A stretch of DNA of 23,888 nucleotides from Actinomycetes bacterium (GTDB taxonomy: Bacteria; Actinomycetota; Actinomycetes; Mycobacteriales; Mycobacteriaceae): the NCBI GenBank assembly GCA_023416315.1, contig JAEZIA010000035.1, forward strand, positions 1 through 23,888, read 5' to 3'. Shown here one piece after another: positions 15,478 through 22,137 of the stretch. Position 1 is the stretch's first letter; each line of letters starts with the position of its first letter. The position numbers and the translations under genes are program-made. The notes beneath the pieces were generated by a model. The model made no database searches, had not been told where the DNA came from, and saw only the letters and a list, made by a program, of their open reading frames with translations.

Positions 15478-16314
15478 CTAGCCGTGGATCGCGGTGATCA
15501 GCGACGCCACCGCCTCGGCGATCGCCTCTCGGGCGGGGGAGAGGTAGCGGCGAGGATCGCTGACGCGCGGATCGGAGTCCAGGTAGGCGCGCACAGCCGC
15601 GGTGAAGCGGACATTGAGCAATGTGCCGACGTTGATCTTGGTGAGTCCCGCCTCGACGGCATTGCGCAGATCGTCGTCGCTGACACCTGAAGAACCATGC
15701 AGCACAAGGGGAACCGGCACCGCGGCGCGCAGACGCCGGATGAGTTCGAAATCCAGGGCGGCGCTGCGCTCCGACATCGCGTGTGAGCTGCCGACCGCGA
15801 CCGCCAGCGCGTCGACCCCGGTGGCGGTGACGAATGCGGCGGCCTCCTGCGGATCGGTGCGCACGCCCGGCGCATGGGCACCGTCCTTACCGCCGACCTC
15901 GCCGAGTTCGGCTTCGAGGAACAAACCCTCTCGATGTGCCCATTGCGCAGCGCTTTTCGTGGCAGCGACGTTGGCGGAGTAGTCCAGGGTGGAGGCGTCG
16001 AACATTGCCGACGAGGCCCCGGTGCCTGCGCAGGCGTGCAGCAACTGTTCGTCCTCGACATGGTCGAGGTGAACAGCGATGTCAACCGCGCCCGCCTCGG
16101 CGACCGCGCAGGCCGCCGCGGCTATCGGCGCAACCCTGCCGTGGTGGAACTTGACGGCGTTCTCGCTCAGCTGCAGAATCACCGGCCTCCCAACACGTTC
16201 GGCTCCGGTGACGATGGCCTCGGCATGTTCGAGCGTGATGACATTGCAGGCAAGAATCCCCGAGCCGTTGCGGTATGCGGCGGTGACAAGGTCGGCGGTT
16301 CGAGCGAGCGGCAT
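15478..16314 (-). CDS. class II ketose-bisphosphate aldolase (GatY/KbaY/AgaY type)
   Basis: 278-aa zinc-dependent aldolase. Active-site elements: HLDH (82-85) with catalytic Asp84 and zinc-binding His85, the Glu-rich ELGEVGGKDG (136-145), His178 in GSSHAM, HGSSGV (206-211) whose His is the third zinc ligand, and the phosphate-binding KINVGT (226-231). GatY/KbaY proteins usually have GTAHG where this one has GSSHA, so it belongs to a divergent branch. The expected reaction is cleavage of tagatose-1,6-bisphosphate (or fructose-1,6-bisphosphate) to dihydroxyacetone phosphate and glyceraldehyde-3-phosphate. The start has a weak AGGACAGG upstream. It is separated from the AgaZ gene by the oppositely oriented regulator, and lies 44 bp downstream of the thioesterase gene in the same orientation, so it needs its own promoter or read-through from that gene. 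Confidence 0.9.
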   Translation of the reverse strand: MPLARTADLVTAAYRNGSGILACNVITLEHAEAIVTGAERVGRPVILQLSENAVKFHHGRVAPIAAAACAVAEAGAVDIAVHLDHVEDEQLLHACAGTGASSAMFDASTLDYSANVAATKSAAQWAHREGLFLEAELGEVGGKDGAHAPGVRTDPQEAAAFVTATGVDALAVAVGSSHAMSERSAALDFELIRRLRAAVPVPLVLHGSSGVSDDDLRNAVEAGLTKINVGTLLNVRFTAAVRAYLDSDPRVSDPRRYLSPAREAIAEAVASLITAIHG

Positions 16315-16358
16315 AGGCCTGTCCTATCAGCGCGATGCACACCGTGTCCAGCGCAGGG

Positions 16359-16946
16359 TCACCTACCCGCCGACCGCGGGTGGATGAATATCCCTTCGGC
16401 GCGCACGGTGATGCCGTCGGCGGTGGCGATGTGCCCGACGGCGTAGGTCTTCACCCCGTCCACCCGGTCGACGTGAGCTTCGACGTGCAGCGGTCCGAGC
16501 CGCGTGCCCAGCTCGTAGCGCAGCGTGAGTGTGCCGGTGACCGCGGGTTGACCGGGCTTGTGGGCGGTGGCGCCGAGGATGTGATCGAGCAGCAACGCGC
16601 AGATCCCGCCGTGCACGTGACCGGCGGGCCCTTCGTACGCCGCGCCGAGCGTGACGTCGGCCCAGACCCGACCGTCGGAGTCGTGGTGGACCACGAGCGG
16701 GGGAGCCAACGCGTTGCGCAGTCCGATTACGGCGTTGCCCAAGGCGAGGGGGCGCCCGTCGTGATGTTGGACGCCGAACGATCCGGGCAGCAACTCCCCA
16801 CCGAGGTCGTCGAGTGCGGCGTCGATCTTGGCCTTCGCGGCGGCGACGCGATCGAGATCGGCTTGGCTGCGGATCGTCACATCGACCAGGCGGCGAACGG
16901 AATCGGTCAGCGCGGCATAGACCGGCGCATCGGAATCAGTGGACAC
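16359..16946 (-). CDS. PaaI-type hotdog-fold thioesterase
   Basis: 195-aa protein whose C-terminal half (about 85-190) is a 4HBT/PaaI hotdog domain: AGHVHGGICALLLDHILG carries the His-Gly-Gly element and the helix of the fold, followed by the strand TGTLTLRYELGTRLGP and VEAHVDRVDG. The N-terminal half is a helical extension with many Ala/Asp residues, common in mycobacterial members. The family hydrolyses acyl-CoA thioesters in the cytosol. I chose GTG 16946 because AAGGTGAG stands upstream and the family-like sequence begins there; the frame is open further upstream but that part covers the promoter region and start of the divergent PadR gene. It diverges from the PadR regulator across 102 bp, suggesting control by it. 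The acyl substrate is unknown. Confidence 0.85.
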   Translation of the reverse strand: MSTDSDAPVYAALTDSVRRLVDVTIRSQADLDRVAAAKAKIDAALDDLGGELLPGSFGVQHHDGRPLALGNAVIGLRNALAPPLVVHHDSDGRVWADVTLGAAYEGPAGHVHGGICALLLDHILGATAHKPGQPAVTGTLTLRYELGTRLGPLHVEAHVDRVDGVKTYAVGHIATADGITVRAEGIFIHPRSAGR

Positions 16947-17015
16947 CCGTCTCACCTTCCGGTGCGTGGGCAACGCCGTGCAACACGACGTCCCGGCCAG
17001 CGGTTGCCGAGCTAG

Positions 17016-17034
17016 AACCCGTGTGACCTGGGTT
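17016..17034. promoter_or_regulatory. candidate PadR operator, AACCC-N9-GGGTT
   Basis: An inverted repeat (17016-17020 and 17030-17034) sits directly before the proposed -10 of the PadR gene and within the shared region with the divergent thioesterase gene. Position between the -35 and -10 zones fits a repressor site and would allow autoregulation. The arms are only five bases, so chance is possible. Confidence 0.3.
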
Positions 17035-17036
17035 GT

Positions 17037-17042
17037 TACCCT
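17037..17042 (+). promoter_or_regulatory. -10 element of a leaderless promoter for the PadR gene
   Basis: TACCCT matches the mycobacterial TANNNT -10 and is preceded by TGT, giving an extended -10 (TG at 17034-17035). Six bases separate it from the GTG at 17049, which is the spacing expected when transcription begins at the start codon. No ribosome-binding site is seen before the GTG, in agreement with a leaderless mRNA. Confidence 0.55.
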
Positions 17043-17048
17043 TGCACC

Positions 17049-17711
17049 GTGACCGAACCCGAGCCCGCGGCGCCGTCGCTGTCCGCGACGGGCTGGGCGC
17101 TGCTCGGGATGCTCTCCTACGAGACCGAGTTGTCCGGCTACGACATCCGCAAGTGGATCGGCTGGAGCATGCGCTATTACTACGGCAGCCCGGCCTTCAG
17201 CCAGATCTACTCCGAGCTGAAGAAGCTCGAGACTATGGGGCTGCTGACCTCGCGGGTCGACGGCACCGGACCGCGCAACCGCCGCCTCTACAAGATCACC
17301 CAGAGCGGGATGGAAGCCGTCACGACGTGGGCGAGGGAAGCGCCGGTGGAGCCGCCGTCGCTCAAGCACCCCGCGATTCTGCGGGTGACGCTGGGGCATT
17401 TGAGCAATCCGGTCGCGCTCAAACAGATGCTGCATGACCACCTCGCCTATATCGACGAGATGCAGCGCGACGCCGCCAAGGACGCCCGATGGGCCGCCGC
17501 GGATCCGTCGTGGGCGTACGCCAAGATCGCGCTGGAGTGGGCCGAACGCTATTACGCATCCGAGCGGGAACTCACCCTGCGGTTGATCAAAGACCTCGAC
17601 GAAGCCGAGGCGAAATTCCCGAAAGTCGGTGAGGACGCGAAGATTCCGTGGCCCGACCCGTCGTACTGGTACGAGATCGAGCAGAAAGCCGACGCCGAAG
17701 ACGTCGACTGA
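17049..17711 (+). CDS. PadR-family transcriptional regulator
   Basis: 220-aa regulator. Residues about 13-95 form the PadR winged helix: ALLGMLSYETELSGYDIRKWI, then FSQIYSELKKLETMGLL and the wing with RNRRLYKITQSG. The C-terminal part (about 100-200) is the long helical Vir_C-type dimerisation domain with WAERYYASERELT, and the end is acidic (DAEDVD). It starts at a GTG that probably is the first base of a leaderless transcript. It diverges from the thioesterase gene and converges with the KstD-like gene (14 bp between stops). PadR proteins respond to aromatic or lipophilic compounds; whether this one also controls the divergent KstD-like/KshA pair nearby is not shown by the sequence. Confidence 0.9.
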   Translation: MTEPEPAAPSLSATGWALLGMLSYETELSGYDIRKWIGWSMRYYYGSPAFSQIYSELKKLETMGLLTSRVDGTGPRNRRLYKITQSGMEAVTTWAREAPVEPPSLKHPAILRVTLGHLSNPVALKQMLHDHLAYIDEMQRDAAKDARWAAADPSWAYAKIALEWAERYYASERELTLRLIKDLDEAEAKFPKVGEDAKIPWPDPSYWYEIEQKADAEDVD

Positions 17712-17725
17712 CTCCAGTCCGCCTG

Positions 17726-19432
17726 TTACGTCCGTCCTGCCGCGTCGAGCGCGGCGACGTAGCCGAAAACGAGTCCCTGCGCGATCGTGGCGCCCGCGCC
17801 CGGGTAGGTGGCTCCGAAAGCGTTGGCCGCGGTGTTGCCGATCGCGTACAGCCCCGTGATCGCGGTGCCATCCTCACGCAGCACCCGCGCGCGGTCGTCG
17901 GCGCGCAGACCACCGCAGGTGCCCAAGTCGCTCAGTACCATTTTCACCGCGTAGAACGGCCCCTTGGTCAGCGGCCGCAGGTTCGGGTTCGGCGTGACCG
18001 TCGGGTCGCCGTAGTAGCGGTCGTAGGCGCTTCGGCCTCGCTCGAAGTCGGGGTCCTCACCGGCGAACGCGTTCTCGTTGAAACGTGACACCGTGCCGTG
18101 GAAGGCGTCGGCGGGAACGCCCATCTTGGCGGCGAGGCTGCCGAAATCGTCTGCGCGAACCGCGATTCCGGCGTCATACCAGGTCTGGGGGATCGGCATG
18201 CGGGGAAACAACTCGGCCGCGAACACGTAGCTGTTGCGGTACTGCTGGTCGAAAACGATCCACATGTCGTCCACCGGTGTCCCGGCACGTTCGAGCGCCA
18301 GCACGCGCTGACCGAAGCTCATGTAGTCGGCCGATTCGTTGGCGAACCGGCGGCCGTTCTGGTCGACGATGAACGATCCGGGCAGCGACCGCTCGGCGAG
18401 CATCACCGCGGGCGCCGCACCGGGCAGCGGCGCGACCGCGGGGAACCACCACGACTGATCCATCAACGCAATATCGGCGCCGACGTCCTGGCCGATCCTG
18501 ATGGCGTCACCGGTGTTGGACTCCGCACCCAGGCTGTAGCCGCGGGAGAGATTCTCGGACTGGAACTTCCACCGCATATCCATGTTGTGGTCGAACCCGC
18601 CCGCGGCGAGAACAACGCCGCGCCTCGCGGTGATGGTGACTGCGACGCCGGCGTGCTCGACGATCGCCCCGGTGACGTCGGTGCCGTCAGTGACCAGTTC
18701 GGTCAGGGCGGTGTCGAGCCAGATCGGGATCCCGGCGCGGATCGCCCCGGCGAACAGGCCTGCCGCCAGGGCTTGGCCGCCTGCCGCGTACCGCCTGCCG
18801 AGGGCCAGGCCACCAACCCCTTGGGCCAACCGCTTCGCCAACGTGGGCAGACCCTTGCGGGGCACCCGGCTCATGAGGTTCAGCCAGCGGTAGTCGGCGC
18901 CGGTCGTCGGCATCGGGATGTTGGATTCCATGACGCCGGGGCGCAGAGTGGCCAGGTGCTCACCGAGGATGGCGGTGTTCAGGGGGCGGCATTCGCACGT
19001 GCGGCCGGCCGCCGAGCCACCCGGCGCCTCGGGGTGGTAGTCGGAGTAGTCCCTGGCCCAGAACAACTTCATCGGGGTGGTGCGACGCAGCATGTCGATG
19101 GTGCCGGGCAGCTTCTTCAGGAACGCTGCCGATCGCTCCTGCGGGGCGGAGTCGGCGACGACGGCGTCCAGATAGGTTTGCGCCCGGGCCGCGGAGTCGA
19201 CACCGCCGGATTCGGCGATCACCCGACTGGACGGCAACCACAGCGCACCCCCGGAGCGGGCGGTGGAACCACCGACGCGGGACGACTTCTCCACGACCAG
19301 CACCGACAGCCCCTGCTCATGACCGGCGAGGGCGGCGGCGAGTCCGGTGCCGGAACCCACGACGAGAAGGTCGACCTCCGTGTCGGCAATCTTCAAGCCG
19401 GCGGGGACGGTGTTGCTGCTGGTGGTGGTCAC
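17726..19432 (-). CDS. 3-ketosteroid Delta1-dehydrogenase-like flavoprotein
   Basis: 568-aa FAD protein of the KstD group, which introduces a C1-C2 double bond into 3-ketosteroids. FAD motif LLVVGSGTGLAAA (22-34), then VEKSSRVGGSTARSGG (47-62). KstD active-site regions are present: YSDYHPEAPGG (129-139), NESADY with Tyr370, and ATYPGAGATI with Tyr543 and Gly547, corresponding to the ketone-binding Tyr and Gly of characterised KstD. Length fits the longer KstD members. The start is a GTG without a ribosome-binding site but with a well-placed -10, so probably leaderless. It diverges from the KshA-like gene by 135 bp; KstD and KshA together open steroid ring B, which supports a steroid role. Other ketosteroid-like or cyclic ketone substrates remain possible, since mycobacteria carry several KstD paralogues. 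Confidence 0.85.
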   Translation of the reverse strand: MTTTSSNTVPAGLKIADTEVDLLVVGSGTGLAAALAGHEQGLSVLVVEKSSRVGGSTARSGGALWLPSSRVIAESGGVDSAARAQTYLDAVVADSAPQERSAAFLKKLPGTIDMLRRTTPMKLFWARDYSDYHPEAPGGSAAGRTCECRPLNTAILGEHLATLRPGVMESNIPMPTTGADYRWLNLMSRVPRKGLPTLAKRLAQGVGGLALGRRYAAGGQALAAGLFAGAIRAGIPIWLDTALTELVTDGTDVTGAIVEHAGVAVTITARRGVVLAAGGFDHNMDMRWKFQSENLSRGYSLGAESNTGDAIRIGQDVGADIALMDQSWWFPAVAPLPGAAPAVMLAERSLPGSFIVDQNGRRFANESADYMSFGQRVLALERAGTPVDDMWIVFDQQYRNSYVFAAELFPRMPIPQTWYDAGIAVRADDFGSLAAKMGVPADAFHGTVSRFNENAFAGEDPDFERGRSAYDRYYGDPTVTPNPNLRPLTKGPFYAVKMVLSDLGTCGGLRADDRARVLREDGTAITGLYAIGNTAANAFGATYPGAGATIAQGLVFGYVAALDAAGRT

Positions 19433-19439
19433 AGCGGCG

Positions 19440-19445
19440 ACGATA
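19440..19445 (-). promoter_or_regulatory. -10 element of a leaderless promoter for the KstD-like gene
   Basis: On the minus strand TATCGT fits TANNNT and lies seven bases before the GTG start at 19432. No Shine-Dalgarno-like sequence is seen between, so transcription from the GTG itself is likely. No clear -35 is seen. Confidence 0.5.
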
Positions 19446-19487
19446 GAGCCGGGTGGACCGATTTCGACCCGGGCATCCCTTTGAGCG

Positions 19488-19501
19488 GAACGCGGGGGTT
19501 C
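19488..19501. promoter_or_regulatory. candidate operator, GAAC-N6-GTTC inverted repeat
   Basis: The arms GAAC (19488-19491) and GTTC (19498-19501) lie midway in the region between the divergent KstD-like and KshA-like genes. The spacing of six between AAC and GTT differs from the KstR site (AAC-N2-GTT), so KstR control is not supported here. A TetR- or other dimeric regulator could use it. Confidence 0.3.
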
Positions 19502-19567
19502 TGCAGAGCCGTCCTGCGCAGTTCAATGGAAGCAACGCCCCACGGAGCCATCGATCGAAGGACGGAT

Positions 19568-20713
19568 ATGACGACGCATTTCGAGGCCGACGACATTCGG
19601 GTGATCGAGGCCGGATCAGTGCCGACGCGGTTCGCCCGGGGCTGGCACTGCCTGGGTTTGATTCGTGATTTCGCCGACGGCAAGCCGCATCAGATCAACG
19701 CCTTCGGCCAGAAGTTGGTGGTCTTCCGCGGCGACGACGGCGCCGTCAACGTGCTCGACGGGTATTGCCGCCACATGGGTGGCGACCTGTCCCAGGGCAC
19801 GGTGAAAGGCAACGAGATCGCTTGTCCGTTCCACGATTGGCGCTGGGGTGGGGACGGCCGGTGCAAGCTGGTGCCCTACGCCAAGCGCACCCCCCGGTTG
19901 GCGCGCACCGCATCGTGGCCCACGCTGCAGCAGGACGGCATGCTGTTCGTCTGGAACGACCCGGAGGGTAACCCGCCGCCTGCCGACGTGACGATCCCGC
20001 GCATCGAGGGCGCCACCAGCGACGACTGGACCGACTGGCACTGGTACACCACCGTGGTCAACACCAACTGCCGCGAGATCATCGACAACGTGGTCGACAT
20101 GGCGCACTTCTTCTACATCCACGGCTCACTGCCGACGCATTTCAAGAACATCTTCGAAGGCCACGTCGCAACGCAGTACATGAACAGCGCGGGTCGTCCC
20201 GATATCGGCGAACCCGGCGAAGCCCAGATGCTGGGGACCACATCGGTGGCGTCCTACTATGGGCCCTCGTTCATGATCGACGACCTGACCTACCACTACA
20301 CCAACGTCGACCACCACACCGTGCTGATCAACTGCCACTATCCGATCGACGCCAATTCCTTTGTGCTGCAATATGGAATCATCGTCAAGAAGTCGGCCGA
20401 ACTGCCTGATGACCTTGCCATGCAGACGGCGATCGGTCTCGGGGACTTCGTCAAGATGGGCTTCGAGCAGGACGTGCAGATCTGGCGCAACAAGACCCGC
20501 ATCGACAATCCGCTGCTGGTGGAAGAGGATGGCCCGGTGTATCAGCTCCGGCGCTGGTACGAGCAGTTCTATGTCGACGTCGCCGATGTGGCCCCGGATA
20601 TGGTGGACCGCTTCGAGTTCGAACTGGACACCACGCGGCCCACCGAGGCGTGGATGAAGGAAGTCGAAGCCAACCTCGCCGCGCGGGCATCCACGGCCGA
20701 CCCGGTGGGGTGA
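19568..20713 (+). CDS. kshA: KshA-like Rieske oxygenase, 3-ketosteroid 9alpha-hydroxylase oxygenase subunit
   Basis: 381-aa Rieske non-haem iron oxygenase, close to the usual KshA length. The Rieske [2Fe-2S] site is Cys67-x-His69 and Cys86-x2-His89 (YCRH and CPFHDW). The mononuclear iron motif is DNVVDMAHFFYIH with Asn174, Asp177, His180 and His185, and Asp302 in GFEQDVQIW is the likely third ligand. DMAHFFYIHG and HFKNIFEGHVATQY are characteristic of KshA. With a KshB reductase, not found in this window, it hydroxylates C9 of 3-ketosteroids, which together with Delta1-dehydrogenation opens ring B. GAAGGA lies five bases before the ATG; the frame is open far upstream, antisense to the flavoprotein gene, but that is not coding. 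It diverges from the KstD-like gene. Mycobacteria often have several KshA paralogues, so this may act on a steroid other than cholesterol intermediates. Confidence 0.9.
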   Translation: MTTHFEADDIRVIEAGSVPTRFARGWHCLGLIRDFADGKPHQINAFGQKLVVFRGDDGAVNVLDGYCRHMGGDLSQGTVKGNEIACPFHDWRWGGDGRCKLVPYAKRTPRLARTASWPTLQQDGMLFVWNDPEGNPPPADVTIPRIEGATSDDWTDWHWYTTVVNTNCREIIDNVVDMAHFFYIHGSLPTHFKNIFEGHVATQYMNSAGRPDIGEPGEAQMLGTTSVASYYGPSFMIDDLTYHYTNVDHHTVLINCHYPIDANSFVLQYGIIVKKSAELPDDLAMQTAIGLGDFVKMGFEQDVQIWRNKTRIDNPLLVEEDGPVYQLRRWYEQFYVDVADVAPDMVDRFEFELDTTRPTEAWMKEVEANLAARASTADPVG

Positions 20714-20715
20714 CG

Positions 20716-20997
20716 ATGGCGATCCGTTCCGACAACCGTCTCGACGACGCGCCGATGGTTCCGGTGGACTGTGGGCGCTGCGGAGCCGGCGTGCAGGTCC
20801 GCAAGAGCAGCTGGAATCAGACCAGTGTGCAGTGGACCGGTCCGGCGCTGCGCCGGTGTGAAGAGCGTTGCAGCGCAGCGCAACTGGCCCGGTTGAGTAA
20901 TAGGGGTCTGTTCTTGTCCTGTTCGGCGTTGACCGCATCGATCGCCGAAGCGGTGCGGTCCGGGCACGTCCGGGTCGTCGACGACACCAACGATTGA
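20716..20997 (+). CDS. small cysteine-rich protein cotranscribed with kshA
   Basis: 93-aa protein with CxxC (Cys19, Cys22) in VDCGRCGAG, a second CxxxC pair (Cys48, Cys52) in ALRRCEERC, and Cys69 in FLSCS. The pattern could bind zinc or an Fe-S cluster, but it is not a classical ferredoxin arrangement. The central VRKSSWNQTSVQW gives a compact folded domain; no signal peptide or membrane segment is seen. ATG 20716 lies two bases after the kshA stop with a GGTGGGG just before it, so it is translated with kshA. Its position suggests a helper for the oxygenase, such as an electron carrier or assembly factor; this is inference. Its stop codon is part of the large hairpin that follows. Confidence 0.8.
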   Translation: MAIRSDNRLDDAPMVPVDCGRCGAGVQVRKSSWNQTSVQWTGPALRRCEERCSAAQLARLSNRGLFLSCSALTASIAEAVRSGHVRVVDDTND

Positions 20998-21052
20998 GAC
21001 GGTACTGAGAGCGACGATCCCCCGGAGTTGGTCGCCCTCAGTACCGTCTCAA
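20994..21052. terminator. 22-bp-arm hairpin, probable bidirectional terminator
   Basis: Arms 20994-21015 and 21031-21052 are complementary over 22 positions with one mismatch (A21010 against C21036) and a 15-base loop. In minus-strand RNA the mismatch becomes a G-U pair, so the stem is fully paired there. It lies between two convergent genes, includes the stop codon of the small Cys-rich gene, and begins 9 bases beyond the stop of the minus-strand gene. No U-tract follows on either strand, as is common in mycobacteria. Confidence 0.8.
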
Positions 21053-21060
21053 CGCCTGAA

Positions 21061-22137
21061 TCAGGCGAACTGGAAGCCGCTCACCGGTGCTTCGTCCGGG
21101 TACGTCGACGGTCCGCCGAGGTCATAGGCGGCGTTGAGCGCCCCGATGAACTGCGGGTTGTGCAGCGGCTCACTGGGCACGTCGAGCTTGATGCCTTTGC
21201 CCTTGAGGTCCTCGACCATCATGTCGATCGCCTTGTCGATCGTGATGTCGTCGGAGGAGTCCATGTTCTTCTTGAGTTCGTCGAAGTCTTCGAAGACTTC
21301 GGCCGACCAGTGCACCAGGAAGCGTAGTTCGTCGGTGTGGTGCCGGGCGATGACGTCCTCGCCGTTCTTCAACAGCCAGTGGTCACGGCTTGCCGGGTCG
21401 CCGGCGAACACGGTGTCGAACGCGAGCCCGGCCGGCATCTGTTGGTCCAGCGGGCCGTTGGCTTCCCCGCGGTGCACCATCATCTCGTTCTGCACGACGA
21501 CGCCGCGGTTGTTGATCGGCGGCAGCACCCGCGAGGGCGGCTTGAGCGGACCGTCGGGCCAATACGTGAAACCCGATCCTTCGTCGAGGGAGAACCAGGT
21601 GATGACCTGCGCCATCTTGATCAGGTAGTCGGTGAACAGGCCCGACTTGCCCATCACGCTGCACAGCCAGGTGGGCGCGTTCTCATGACGCACCCCGCGG
21701 AAGCTGGGGGAGTCGAGGTGTCCGGGGTCGCGGTTGGCGCACGGTCCGTTGATGTTGAACAGCATCATCTCCGGCTTGGCGTACTGGGCATTCCAGTAGC
21801 TCTTTGCGTGCTCGATGAAGTCTTTGTTGTAGAAGCAATCGTGCAGTTCGGGGTAGAGCACGGTGCCGTAGTTGGCCAGATACCCCCGGAACGTCGGGGT
21901 GAGGAACAGATCCAGCGAGGGCTCGAATCCCTCGGGGAAGGCACCGCTCATGGTGGCCATCAGCTCGTCCGCCGAGGCGAAGTGCTGGGCGATGATGAGC
22001 TTCCACGGTCCCTCGCCGTGCACCACGTCAAGCAACCGCTGCCGCTGATCGGCGGTGTAGATATCGGTGAGCTCGCGCGGCGGAGCCACCGGACGCAGGA
22101 TGTCGGACAGCTCAAGGCGCCGCTCATCGGTCAGCAT
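21061..22137 (-). CDS. unrecognised protein, possible 2-oxoglutarate/Fe(II) oxygenase fold
   Basis: 358-aa soluble protein without signal peptide or membrane segment. I do not recognise a named family. It has a His-x-Asp motif (His140, Asp142 in DPGHLDSPSF) and, about 80 residues on, VVVQNEMMVHRGE with His222; between them is ITWFSLDEGSGFTYWPDGP. This order (HxD, a Gly/Pro-rich turn, then a distal His followed by Arg) is what phytanoyl-CoA dioxygenase-like enzymes show, so a cupin-type iron oxygenase is a fair guess. The N-terminal 75 residues are helical and the C-terminus holds a Lys/Asp-rich helix (about 285-320). AAGGAG supports ATG 22137; the longer frame would run back into the hydrolase gene. 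It overlaps the hydrolase gene by 14 bp and is the last gene of the three-gene unit. Confidence 0.8.
   Translation of the reverse strand: MLTDERRLELSDILRPVAPPRELTDIYTADQRQRLLDVVHGEGPWKLIIAQHFASADELMATMSGAFPEGFEPSLDLFLTPTFRGYLANYGTVLYPELHDCFYNKDFIEHAKSYWNAQYAKPEMMLFNINGPCANRDPGHLDSPSFRGVRHENAPTWLCSVMGKSGLFTDYLIKMAQVITWFSLDEGSGFTYWPDGPLKPPSRVLPPINNRGVVVQNEMMVHRGEANGPLDQQMPAGLAFDTVFAGDPASRDHWLLKNGEDVIARHHTDELRFLVHWSAEVFEDFDELKKNMDSSDDITIDKAIDMMVEDLKGKGIKLDVPSEPLHNPQFIGALNAAYDLGGPSTYPDEAPVSGFQFA

Noticed and set aside
4692..16314. Horizontal acquisition of the sugar operon by a mobile element
   Set aside because: No transposase, integrase, tRNA, att-like repeats or visible change in base composition at its borders; cannot be supported from this window.
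17706..17719. GACTG-ACTC-CAGTC mini-hairpin between the convergent PadR and KstD-like genes
   Set aside because: Only five paired bases and it overlaps the PadR stop; may aid termination but evidence is too slight.
18098..19567. Open frame running about 490 codons upstream of the kshA start, antisense to the KstD-like gene
   Set aside because: The kshA family begins at MTTHFEADD with a good ribosome-binding site; the upstream part is a shadow of the flavoprotein gene and shows no domain.
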